Source of the DNA: Aureococcus anophagefferens
Lineage: Eukaryota > Sar > Pelagophyceae > Pelagomonadales > Pelagomonadaceae
Reading direction: 5' to 3'
Assembly (NCBI RefSeq): GCF_000186865.1
Contig: NW_008705565.1
Span: 1,961,811 to 2,025,810 of the forward strand
Length of the DNA: 64,000 nt
The notes under the pieces were generated by a model. The model made no database searches. It saw only the letters and a list, made by a program, of their open reading frames with translations, and had not been told where the DNA came from. Shown here piece by piece: positions 10,116 to 19,517 of this stretch. The translations under genes were made by a program, and so were the position numbers. How positions within the stretch are numbered: the first letter of the stretch is position 1; each line of letters begins with the position of its first letter.

Positions 10116-12074
10116 ATGAGAGCGGTCATCGTCGTGGCGATGCTGCGGTCGGCGGCGGCGCTCCGTCCCGGCGCGTCGGCCGCGGCCCGCGCGGCGAAGC
10201 GCCGGCGCTTGGCGAGCACGCTGACGCCGGCGGCGCCCGTGTCCGCCGCGCCGGCGCCGCCGCCGCCCGGCGGCGACGTCCACGGCTACCTCGCCAAGGC
10301 CGCGGCCTACGCCCTCGGGCGCGAGTTCGGGGCGGAGTTCGGCACGGAGCGGTACGCGGCCCTCAACGTCGCGACGAAGAAGGAGTTCGGCGACTTCCAG
10401 TGCAACGCCGCGCTCGCGCTGAGCAAGAAGCTCGGCGCGCCCCGTCCGCCGCGCGACGTCGCCGCGGACATCGTCCGGGCGCTGGAGGCCGACGCCGGCG
10501 TCGCGAGCGTCGTATCGTTCCCGCTGGAGATCGCCGGCCCGGGCTTCGTGAACCTGCGGCTGAGCGACGACTACCTCGCGCGGACGGCGGCGGCGATGGC
10601 GGCGGACGCCGACGGCCGCTGCGGCGTGCCCCGCGCCGCGGCGCCGCGGACCGTCGTCGTCGACTACAGCTCGCCGAACATCGCCAAGGAGATGCACGTG
10701 GGCCACCTGCGGTCCACGGTCATCGGCGACGCCCTGGCGAACTGCCTCGAGTTCGCGGGCCACGACGTCCGCCGCGTGAACCACGTCGGCGACTGGGGGA
10801 CCCAGTTCGGCATGCTCCTGGCGCACCTCGACGACGTGGCGCCCGTGGGCGGCGAAAACGACGCCCCGGAGCTCGGCGACCTCGTCGCGTTCTACAAGGA
10901 GGCCAAGGCGCGCTTCGACGCGGACGAAAGCTTCAAGCTCCGCGCGCGCGACAACGTCGTCGCGCTCCAGGGCGGCGACGCGCGGTCCCTGGCGGCCTGG
11001 AGGCGGCTCTGCGCCGCGTCGCGCGTCGAGTTCGACGCCATCTACGACCGCCTCGGCGTCGCGGGCCTCGAGGAGGTCGGCGAGTCGTTCTACAACGACC
11101 GGCTCGAGGCGACGGTCGCCGCGCTCGGCGACCTCGCGGAGCCGTCCGAGGGCGCCACCGTCGTCTGGCCCCCGGGCGACCCGGAGACGCGGGGGAACCC
11201 CATGATCGTGCGCAAGTCCGACGGCGGCTTCCTCTACGCGACGACGGACCTCGCGGCCGCGGCGTACCGCTGCGGCGATTTGAAGGCGGACCGCGTGCTC
11301 TACGTCACGGACGCGGGCCAGGGCCCCCACTTCGCCGCCGTCTTCGAGGCGGCGAAGCGGGCGGCGCTCGTCGCGGGCGACGCCCTGCTCGAGCACGTGC
11401 CCTTCGGCCTCGTGCGCGGCGAGGACGGCAAGAAGTTCGCGACGCGCTCCGGCGAGACCGTCCGCCTCAAGGACCTGCTCGACGAGGCCGAGCGGCGCGC
11501 GCTGGCGGACCTGCGGGCGCGCCGCGACGACCGCAACGCGGAGGACTCGAGCGACGCGAGCCTCGACTTCGACGACGCGGAGCTCGCGGCGCTGGCCAGG
11601 GCCGTCGGCATCGGCGCGGTCAAGTACGCGGACCTCTCGCTGAACCGCGAGTCGAACTACAAGTTCTCCTACGGCAAGATGCTCGCCCTCACGGGCAACA
11701 CGGCGCCCTACATGCTCTACTCCTACGCGCGCATCAACGGCATCCGCCGCAGGGCCGCGGAGCGCGGCGACGCGGCCGCCGGCGACGCGGCCGTCGTCTT
11801 CGACGACGACGCGGAGCGCGCGCTCGCGCGCCACCTCGCGCTCCTCGCGCCGACCCTCGTCAACCTCGAGCGCGACCTCCGGCCCAACGCCCTCTGCGAC
11901 TACCTCTTCGAGCTCGCGCAGATCTTCAACCGCTTCTACGAGTCCTGCCCCGTCACCCAGGCGCCGACGCCCGAGCTCGCGGCGTCGCGCGCGAAGCTCT
12001 GCGCCGCGACGGCGGGCGCCCTCAAGCTCGGCCTCTCGACGATCCTCGGCATCCCCGTCGTCGACCGCATGTGA
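10116..12074 (+). CDS. Arginyl-tRNA synthetase, with N-terminal leader
   Basis: About 652 residues, one exon. The ATG at 10116 (MRAVIVVAMLRSAAALRP) is chosen because the upstream in-frame codon at 10104 is GTG. A leader of about 55 residues (hydrophobic, then Arg/Ala/Pro-rich) suggests import to plastid or mitochondrion. Domains in order: ArgRS N-terminal additional domain (EFGDFQCNAAL at about 95), the HIGH-box equivalent KEMHVGHLRSTVIGD near 192, NHVGDWGTQFG near 226, the KMSK-equivalent region KKFATRSGETVRLKDLLDEA near 440, and an anticodon-binding DALR domain with SYARINGIRRR onward to the end. Length fits the family. Confidence 0.93.
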   Translation: MRAVIVVAMLRSAAALRPGASAAARAAKRRRLASTLTPAAPVSAAPAPPPPGGDVHGYLAKAAAYALGREFGAEFGTERYAALNVATKKEFGDFQCNAALALSKKLGAPRPPRDVAADIVRALEADAGVASVVSFPLEIAGPGFVNLRLSDDYLARTAAAMAADADGRCGVPRAAAPRTVVVDYSSPNIAKEMHVGHLRSTVIGDALANCLEFAGHDVRRVNHVGDWGTQFGMLLAHLDDVAPVGGENDAPELGDLVAFYKEAKARFDADESFKLRARDNVVALQGGDARSLAAWRRLCAASRVEFDAIYDRLGVAGLEEVGESFYNDRLEATVAALGDLAEPSEGATVVWPPGDPETRGNPMIVRKSDGGFLYATTDLAAAAYRCGDLKADRVLYVTDAGQGPHFAAVFEAAKRAALVAGDALLEHVPFGLVRGEDGKKFATRSGETVRLKDLLDEAERRALADLRARRDDRNAEDSSDASLDFDDAELAALARAVGIGAVKYADLSLNRESNYKFSYGKMLALTGNTAPYMLYSYARINGIRRRAAERGDAAAGDAAVVFDDDAERALARHLALLAPTLVNLERDLRPNALCDYLFELAQIFNRFYESCPVTQAPTPELAASRAKLCAATAGALKLGLSTILGIPVVDRM

Positions 12075-12150
12075 GGTAATGGTTGAAGGCAACAAGCACC
12101 TATGATGCTGTGACGCGATGGGCCAAGCCGTGAGACGACCGCGCTGCTGA

Positions 12151-13182
12151 ATGGCGCAGCTCGTGCTCGCCGACGGCGCGCTGCCCGTGCTGCGCGCCGC
12201 GAGCCTGGAGGCCGACGTCGTCGCGCTGCGGCGCATCTGCCACGAGATCGGCTTCCTCTACCTGGAGCTCGACGCCGAGGACTGGGACTGCTGCTGCGCG
12301 GCGGCGGCGGCGTCGCGCCGGTTCTTCGCGCGCGACGCGGCGACCAAGGCCGAGATCGGCTACGAGCGGTCGCCGGCGTTCCGCGGCTACATGCGGCTCG
12401 GCGTGGAGAACACGGCGGGCGTCGTCGACCGGAGGGAGCAGGTCGAGTTCGGCCGCGAGGACGGCGTCGCCGTCGAGGGCCCGGCGCGGCGCCTCCTGGG
12501 CCCGAACCAGTGGCCCGACGACGCGTTCGAGGGCGCCGCGGCGCGCTGGCTCGAGGTCATGGCGCGCGCGAGCGCGGCGCTCACGGCGGCGCTCTCGCTC
12601 GCGCTCGGCCTCGACCGCGGCGCGCTCCATCAACACGTGCTGGGCCCCAAGCCCCACTGGCAGGCCAAGGTCGCGCGCTACCCGGCGGGCGCCGGCCAGG
12701 GCGTCGGCGCGCACACGGACAGCGGCTGGCTCACGCTCCTCTGGCAGGACGGGCCGGGCCTCGAGGCGATGATCGGCGGGCGCTGGACGCCCGTGCCGCC
12801 GCGCGACGGCTGCGTCGTCGTCAACCTGGGGGAGATGCTCCAGCTCGCGTCGGGCGGCTACTTCCTCGCGACGCCGCACCGCGTCGCGAGCCCGCCGCGC
12901 GACCGGCTGTCGCTGCCCTATTTCTGCAACCCGTCGCTCGACGCCGTCGTCGCCGCGGCGACCGACGCGGCCGAGCTGGACTGGGCGCGGCCGCGGCCCG
13001 ACGACGTCGCCGCGACGGACTCGCACGGCGCGGGCCGCAACAAGCTCCACGACGCCTACGGCATCAACGCGTTCAAGTCCCTCGCGCGGAGCCACCCCGC
13101 GGTCTTCGCGCGGCACCACCCGGACCTCGTCGTGCTGCCGGACGGCACCGTCGTGGAGAAGCGCTGGGGGACGCTCGCGTGA
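12151..13182 (+). CDS. 2-oxoglutarate/Fe(II) dioxygenase, isopenicillin-N-synthase family
   Basis: 343 residues, single exon, 76 bp after the ArgRS stop. N-terminal DIOX_N-like part (RRICHEIGFLYLE), then the double-stranded beta-helix core with the iron ligands in GVGAHTDSGWLTLLW (His-x-Asp, about residues 187-192) and the distal His in TPHRVASPPRDRLSLPYF, where the Arg and Ser of RxS bind 2-oxoglutarate. All three iron ligands and the co-substrate Arg are present, so an active enzyme is expected. Plant and algal relatives oxidise small molecules such as flavonoids and hormones; the substrate here is unknown. No targeting peptide seen. Confidence 0.88.
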   Translation: MAQLVLADGALPVLRAASLEADVVALRRICHEIGFLYLELDAEDWDCCCAAAAASRRFFARDAATKAEIGYERSPAFRGYMRLGVENTAGVVDRREQVEFGREDGVAVEGPARRLLGPNQWPDDAFEGAAARWLEVMARASAALTAALSLALGLDRGALHQHVLGPKPHWQAKVARYPAGAGQGVGAHTDSGWLTLLWQDGPGLEAMIGGRWTPVPPRDGCVVVNLGEMLQLASGGYFLATPHRVASPPRDRLSLPYFCNPSLDAVVAAATDAAELDWARPRPDDVAATDSHGAGRNKLHDAYGINAFKSLARSHPAVFARHHPDLVVLPDGTVVEKRWGTLA

Positions 13183-13189
13183 TAGGTAC

Positions 13190-14050
13190 TTAGGACCGGG
13201 CCGACGGCCGCGGGAAGAGGCGGAAGACGGCGCGGAACGCGCGCGCGACGCCGGCGACCGCGCGCCGGAGCGCGGCGAAGGCGCCGTGGACGCCCGTCGC
13301 GCGGAGCGCCGCGTAGGCCGCCGGCGGGTCCGACGCGACGAGCGCCAGGCACGCGTCGACGATCGCCTCGTCCGACGCGAACGGCTCGCCGAGCGCCTCC
13401 GCGGCGGCCGGCGGCGCGAGGAGCGGCGGCGGCCGCGGGGCCGCGGCGGGCGCGAGCATGGGGTGCGCGCCGAAGAGGAACGACAGCGACAGCGCGAAGA
13501 CGACCGCGAGCACGCGGCGGTCGCCCGCGGGCTTCGGCGGCGGCGGCGCCGCGCGCGGGCTCACGGGCCGCCGCGCGGCGGCCGGCGCGGGCGCGCGCAC
13601 CGCCAGGAGCACGGGCGCGCGCGGCGGCGTCGGCGGCGCGACCGTCGTCGTCGGCACCGGAGGGGGCGACGGCGCCGGAGGGCGCGGCGCCGCCGCCTCG
13701 CGCATCTCGCACGACGACAGCTCGTGCTCGGCGACGTCCGCGAAGGAGCCTTGAAACCCGCACCCGTGATCGCATTTGTAGACCGCGACGGACCCCTGCG
13801 GCGTCGAGTTGACGAGGTAGCACGCGTCGCCGTCGCCGTTCTCCCAGACCTTGACCGTCGTCGATTGCTGCGCAGCCTTTTTAACGGCGGCCGCCGCAGC
13901 CTTGACCGCCGCCAACGGCTTCGACACCTCGGTCGCGTCGACGTTCGCGTTCGTCGAGATGGAGCCGAGGGGCTTGCGACGACGCGCGGGGGTCGGTGTT
14001 GCCGGTGATGGTGTGGCAGGCGGGACAAAGTCGTCGGCAAACGACTCCAT
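13190..14050 (-). CDS. Hypothetical protein with one zinc-finger-like motif and one membrane span
   Basis: About 286 residues from the Met at 14050 (MESFADDFVPP). Upstream in-frame sequence to 14269 is Ser/Pro/Arg-rich and less likely coding. Visible parts: Pro/Thr-rich N-terminus with an NxxN-like linker, a Cys/His motif YKCDHGCGFQGSFADV with following His and Cys (about residues 112-134, CxxxC...H...C), a long Pro/Ala-rich linker, one hydrophobic segment VLAVVFALSLSFLFG (about residues 198-212), and an Ala-rich helical C-terminus. No family recognised. Its stop lies 7 bp from the stop of the convergent dioxygenase gene. Confidence 0.55.
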   Translation of the reverse strand: MESFADDFVPPATPSPATPTPARRRKPLGSISTNANVDATEVSKPLAAVKAAAAAVKKAAQQSTTVKVWENGDGDACYLVNSTPQGSVAVYKCDHGCGFQGSFADVAEHELSSCEMREAAAPRPPAPSPPPVPTTTVAPPTPPRAPVLLAVRAPAPAAARRPVSPRAAPPPPKPAGDRRVLAVVFALSLSFLFGAHPMLAPAAAPRPPPLLAPPAAAEALGEPFASDEAIVDACLALVASDPPAAYAALRATGVHGAFAALRRAVAGVARAFRAVFRLFPRPSARS

Positions 14051-14070
14051 CACGTTCGCGCACTGATTCG

Positions 14071-14163
14071 ACCTGTGCCGCGAGCTGCAGGGCGAGCTCG
14101 ACGCGGTCAAGGGCGGCGCGGACCGCAACGACCTGTGCTGCGAGCTGCAGGGCGAGCGCGACG
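14071..14163. repeat. Direct repeat, 33 bp, period 60 bp
   Basis: ACCTGTGCCGCGAGCTGCAG at 14071 recurs at 14131 with one change in the first 20 bases, and the match extends to about 33 bp. It lies just upstream of the hypothetical gene's start, and in one frame would encode repeated LC-ELQGE segments. Either a local tandem duplication in a 5' UTR/promoter or a fragment of a repeat-protein gene. Confidence 0.7.
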
Positions 14164-14516
14164 GCGGCGGGGCGGCGCGGTCGACTGGTCGTTGCGGCGG
14201 TCCGGACGTCGCGAGCAACGTCGAGGGGGTCCAGGGGGCCCGGGGGTGCCTCTGGGGGCCACGATACATACTCCTAGGGATGATTCATGAGCTGCGATCT
14301 CTTACAGTCGCAGGAGAACAATGCGGGTGTCGCGCCTGGGTAACACGGATCTCCGTCGGGAAGATCACGTTCGCACACGCGCGAAACCCCCCGGGAGATC
14401 GGGATGTTGAACCCGAAGCCCGAAACTTAGTTTGCGATGTTCGTGTTCCCTAATCGTCGGGCAGCCCCTATTGTCGCGCCCGCGCACCTGCACGCGCGCC
14501 GAGCGCCCACGCGGCC

Positions 14517-15127
14517 ATGAAGCGCTCGCGCGACGGCGACGAGCAGACGCCGACGGCGAAGGACGACGACGACGAGGCGAACCGGAGCCTCCTCGACTTC
14601 CTCTACGCCGGCGACGCGACGCAGACGCCGCCGCCGGCCAAGGGCGCCGAGGCGCGCCGCCCGGACAAGCGGACGCCCGTGCCCGAGGCCATCGCCTTCG
14701 CCGCGGCGGCGTCGCTCGAGAACTGCTGGAACGAGCTCGCTCCCGAGGACGCGCGCGGCGCGGCGCCCCGCCCGTCCGTTCCCCGCCGCCCGGACGCCGC
14801 GCGGCGCGCAGGGAGGCGCTGCGGCGGCTCCCCATGGACAGCGCCGCGCGGGAGTGGCTCGACAGCTACACGGCGGCGCTCCTGCCCGGCCTGCTCCGGG
14901 CGCGCGCGAAGGACATCGCGCGGCGCCCGCGCCCCGAAACGACCGGCCGCGCGGCGCCGACACCGCGCGCGCAGGTGCCGACGCCGGAGAAGAAGAGCAG
15001 CACGCCGGCGACGGCGGCGCCGTCGCCGCCCGAGGAGGAGGAGCGGCCGCTGCGGCCCACGGAGCGCGCCGCCGCCGCGCGCGCCGAGCGCGAGCGCAAG
15101 GACGCGGCCAAGAAGCACCGGTGGTGA
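14517..15127 (+). CDS. Hypothetical protein, two exons or one frameshift
   Basis: Starts MKRSRDGDEQTP and is acidic and then Pro/Ala-rich; the plausible protein moves from one frame to another around 14750-14811. A 59-nt GC-AG intron (14753-14811) joins ...NELAPEDA to EALRRLPMDSAAREWLDSY, which reads naturally; a 38-nt GT-AG choice at 14774 is possible but short. The C-terminus is Arg/Lys/Glu-rich (RTERAAAARAERERKDAAKK-like) and suggests a nuclear or RNA-associated protein, with no named domain. About 184 residues. The function is unknown. Confidence 0.5.
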
Positions 15128-15426
15128 TCGCGCGAAGCCCCCTCCCCACTGTAAGCACCTGTTGTTGTGAGACCGCGCGCGCCAGCCCGCCTCCCGTGCG
15201 TGCCAGCATGGACCCAGGCTTTCGCCGCTCCGCGCCGAGGAGCACCGCAACATCGGCCTTGGGTTTATGTTTCCCTGGAGATTGCCTCAGCTCAGCTGGC
15301 TTGGGCTTGCGGCGGCCGTCGTCCCGGGCTCTCGTCGGTCGCGCCGCGGCGTCGCGCGCCCCGAACCCGCGCCCTTGCGCGCCGAAAAAGCTCGCCGCCC
15401 TTGCGCGCCGCCGGGGCCCGGCGACC

Positions 15427-18400
15427 ATGTCGAACCTCTCCTGCGAGCCGACGTGCTCCGGCCTCGAGAAGTTCGTGCTGTACCAGACCATGAGCCACCT
15501 CTACATCGTGGGCTGCGACAAGCGGCAGGCGTCCTACCGCGTCCTCAAGATCCTGCGGGCGGCGGCGGGCGGCGACTGCAAGCTCGGCGACGTCGCGACG
15601 GAGGACTCGTGCGCGTACTCCAAGGTCGAGCTCAAGGAGATGCTCGAGATGATCCACGAGGGCAACCGCACGCACGGCGGCCTGAGCCGCGTGGCGACGG
15701 GCTACGGCCTCCTGGGCTTCGCGCGGTTCCTGGACTGCTACTACGTCATCCTGGTGACGCAGCGCCGCAAGGTCGGCCAGATCGGCGGCAACGCGGTCTA
15801 CGGGATCAAGGCGACGGAGATGATCGCCATCAAGCCCGAGAGCGCGCGCAGCGGCGACCAGTCGCTGATCAAGTCGCTCGTGAGCGACGTGAACCGGCGC
15901 CTCAACCCGACGCAGCGCGAGATCGCGGAGCAGCGCTACGTCGGGCTCTTCCAGTTCATCGACCTCACGAAGGACTTCTTTTTCTCCTACACCTACGACC
16001 TCACGCGCACGCTCCAGCACAACATGACGTCGGCGCTCCCGGCGGCGGGCGCCGGCGAGGGCGGCCCGCGGAACGCGCCGCGCAAGGCCATGTACGCGTG
16101 GAACGACCACCTCACGCGCGAGTTGGGCGACGCCTTGGACGCGCGGTCCGCGGCGCGCTGGACGCTCGCGCTGACGCACGGCGCCTTCGTGCAGCGCAAG
16201 TGCACTTTGTTCGGCCGCGTCGTCAACGTGACCCTCGTCGCGCGGCGGTCGCGCCACTTCGCGGGCACGCGGTACCTGAAGCGGGGCGTGTCCGACGGCG
16301 GCAAGGTCGCGAACGACGTCGAGCTCGAGCAGATCGCCCACGAGGAGGGCGTGCGCGAGGGCGTCTTCTCCAGCTTCGTCCAGGTGCGCGGGTCCATCCC
16401 GACGTTCTGGACCCAGGAGACGTCCGTGACCATGCCCAAGCCGCCCATCGTGCTCAACCGCGTCGACCCGACGTACGCGGCGTCGCGCGCGCATTTCGGG
16501 GACCTCATCGGGCGCTACGGCGCGCCCGTCATGGTGCTGGACCTGACGAAGCAGTCGGAGAAGCGCGAGCGCGAGATGATCGTGAGCCACGAGTTCCGCC
16601 GGGCCATCGAGCACGTCAACGCGCACGTGCCCGCGCCGCGGCGCGTCCGCTACTGCGCGCTCGACTTCTCCCAGGTGTCCAAGCACCGCCAGATGAACAT
16701 TTTGAAGGCGCTGGAGGACGTGGCGCGGTGGACGCTCTACGAGACGCGCTTCTTCTGCAGCCGGCCGCGCGCGGAGGTGTCGCCCGGGGGCGACGTGAGC
16801 CGCCTCGACGTCGGCGTCGGCGACCACGCGGGCCGCGACGACCCGGACCGGGCGCGGGCGCCGCCGCTGGAGCAGCGCGGCGTCATGCGCACGAACTGCA
16901 TCGACTGCCTCGACCGCACGAACGTGGCCCAGTTCACCGTGGGCGTCCACGCGCTCGGCCGGGCGGGAAACGGGCGCGAACGTCCCAACCTCAAAGGCTC
17001 CTCTCTCGGCCGTTTTCCGCTCGTTTCGGCTGATTTTTGGACGAGCGATCATCTATGGGAGCGATGTCGAAGCGTGGATGCTTTCTCTGGAACGATCGCG
17101 CGCGGAACACTCACGTTGAAGCGACGTCGAATCACCCGTGTCCCGCCCAGGCGCTCGGGCGCATGCTCGCGACGATGGGCGTCTTCAAGAGCGCGACGCT
17201 GGAGAGCGGCTCCCAGGTCGTGCTCGTGCTCATGGAGCTCTACTCCACCGTCGGCGACCTCATCTCGCTCCAGTACGGCGGCTCGGAGGCCCACAAGAAG
17301 ATGGGCGGGACCGGGCCGTCGGCGTCCGCGGGCGGCGGCGACGACGCGGCGCGCGCGGATTTCGGGGCCGTCGCGCCCAAGCACCAGGAGCTGCTCACGT
17401 CCATCCGGCGCTACTACAGCAACGCCTTCACGGACCGGCTCAAGCAGGACGCCATCAACGTCTTTTTGGGGAATTTCGTGCCTTCCGACGCGGAGCCGCC
17501 GCTCTGGGAGCTCGAATCCGACTACTACCTCCACAACTTCCACGTCCAGACGGGCACGGTGCTGTCCATGCGCGCGCGGCGCGAGTCCTGGCTCTCCGAC
17601 TCCGACTCGGACGCCGACGGCGCGTCGCCGCGGCGCGGCGCGCGGCCGCGCGCGCTCGTCGCGCGGCGCCGCCGCGTCGTGCGGCGCTGCGCGCGGCAGC
17701 AGGAGACGCTGAGCGCCTGGTGGCGCGACGCCCTGCGGTCCTTCGAGGCCCAGCGCGTCGCCGTGCCCGAGCGCGACCTGAGCCTCCCGCCCGAGGGCTG
17801 GCGCCGGTCGTCGGCGAGCCGCTTCGAGCGCGTGCACCAGCCCTACAAGTTGACGCAGTTCGACAAGATCCTCTGCCACGACTTCTTCGTGCCCATCCCC
17901 CTGGCCCACGACGCCGCCGAGCGGCGGCCCCGGCCGCGGCGCGCGGGGCCCCGGGGCCTCGAGGGCGCGCGCGGCGGCGGCGACGGGTTGCTCGCGATCA
18001 GCGCGGGCGGCGGCGAGGACGCGCCGGGCCGCGACTCGCCCGTGCCCGAGACCCAGCCCGCGGACGCCGACATGACGCTCCTCGTCGACGACGACGGCGA
18101 CGGCGGCGACGACGACGACGACGAGCTGGGCGCGCCGCGGCGCGCGTTCGACGCGACGCCCGCGCGCGACCGCGACGCCGCGCCGCCCGCGCCGACGCCG
18201 CGCGCGGGCCCGAGCCCGCCGCCGCCGGACGCCGGCGGCGACGACGCGCGCGCGGCGCTGCGGCGCCTCGTGCGCCAGCTCTTCCCGCGGCGCGCGGGCG
18301 CCGCGCGCGGCGCGCCGCGGCGCCGCGGCGGCGACGCGTCCGACGACGACGACTTCTCCGGGCCGCCCGACGCGCGGCGGAGGCGCGCGCGCGAGCTCGC

Positions 18401-19496
18401 GGCGCGCGCGGAGCTCGCCGCGGCGGCGGCGCGGCGCAGCGAGGCGACCTTCGTCGGCGCGCTGGCGCTGCGGGCCGTCGAGGCGCGGGGCGAGCGCGAG
18501 TACGGCGAGTACGCGCGCGCGGCGGGCGACCCGGGCCGCCTCGCCGACGCCGCGGCCCTCGGCGACGACGCCGACGCGCGCGCGCGGCGCGCGCGGGCCG
18601 CCGAGTCGCGGGCCCAGTTCGCGAGCGCGCTCAAGGAGCGCGACCTGGACGCGACGGACGTCGCCGCGGTCAGGGACGTCGCGCAGTCCGCGGGCGTCGC
18701 GCGCGTGCTGCCCCGGGGCAACTACGTGGGCCTGCGGCAGGCGACGTCGGCCCGCGACGTCGTCGCCGCCGTCCACGACGAGCTCGAGGCCTTCACGGGC
18801 GCCGCGCGCGCGGCCGCGAAGACCGCCGCGCGCGCGGCGGCCGCCGCGGCCGCCGCGGCGGCCGCGGCGGCCGCGCCGCCCGAGGCGCCGCCGTCGCCGG
18901 GCGGCGCGCCGCCGCCGCCGCCGCCGCCGGAGGCCCTCGACGCGACGCAGGACGCGCCGCCCGACGACGCGGAGCTCGAGGGCTGCCTCGCGCGGCTCCG
19001 GCGCCGCGGCGCGACGTCGAGCGCCGACGGCGCGGCGCTCGACGCCGACGGCGTGCTCAACCAGATCACTTCCCGCCTCGGCGCGCTCCGCGAGGCCCGC
19101 GCGGACTACGCGGATTTACTGGACGCGCGCGCGCTCGCGGCCGCGCGGAGCCGCTACTCGAGCGACGACGACATCGCGCTCTACTGCACCTACGTGCGCG
19201 CGGAGCACTGGCTCGAGGACCGGTCCATGCGCCACATCCTCCGCGAGGGCGTCGAGGACCTCGACGGCGCGCCGCGGCCGCGCCGCGACGCGCGGCGGCC
19301 GGCCGCGCCGCCGCGCGGCGCGGGGCCCGCGACGGACCTCGACGCCGACTTCCTCCAGTGCAGCGCCGACCTCTACGCGCGCCAGGACAACAAGTACATG
19401 CTCTTCAACGCGTCCGGCGCCTCCGCCGCGGCGCTCGTCGCCAAGGGCGAAGCCGCGGACGCGCCGCCTCCGGCGCCTCGGGGGGGATCGCCCTAG
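15427..19496 (+). CDS. FIG4: SAC-domain phosphoinositide phosphatase, FIG4/SAC3-like, split by an introner
   Basis: Exons 15427-16950 and 17151-19496, about 1289 residues. SAC domain from about residue 15 (KFVLYQTMSHLYIVGCDKRQ) to about 560, with the catalytic CX5RT motif in RTNCIDCLDRTN (about residues 490-501), just before the introner. The exon junction restores NVAQFTVGVH-ALGRMLATMG. After it, SQVVLVLMELYSTVGDLISLQ and DYYLHNFHVQ are typical of FIG4, which dephosphorylates the 5 position of PI(3,5)P2 on endosomal and vacuolar membranes together with PIKfyve and VAC14. The last 600 residues are an extended low-complexity tail with Asp, Arg and poly-Ala tracts, longer than in animals or yeast. 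All catalytic residues are present. Confidence 0.87.
16959..17150 (+). mobile_element. Introner element, family 1, copy A (intron 16951-17150)
   Basis: 192-bp element between identical 8-bp repeats GCGCTCGG (16951-16958 and 17151-17158). Left end CCGGGCGGGAAACGGG, right end ...CCCGTGTCCCGCCCAG. The left repeat gives a GC donor; intron length 200 nt, frame restored in the FIG4-like gene. This is the most divergent family-1 copy by eye, so probably the oldest here, yet its 8-bp repeats are still perfect. Confidence 0.93.
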
Positions 19497-19517
19497 GCCG
19501 AGGGGGACACCGCGAAC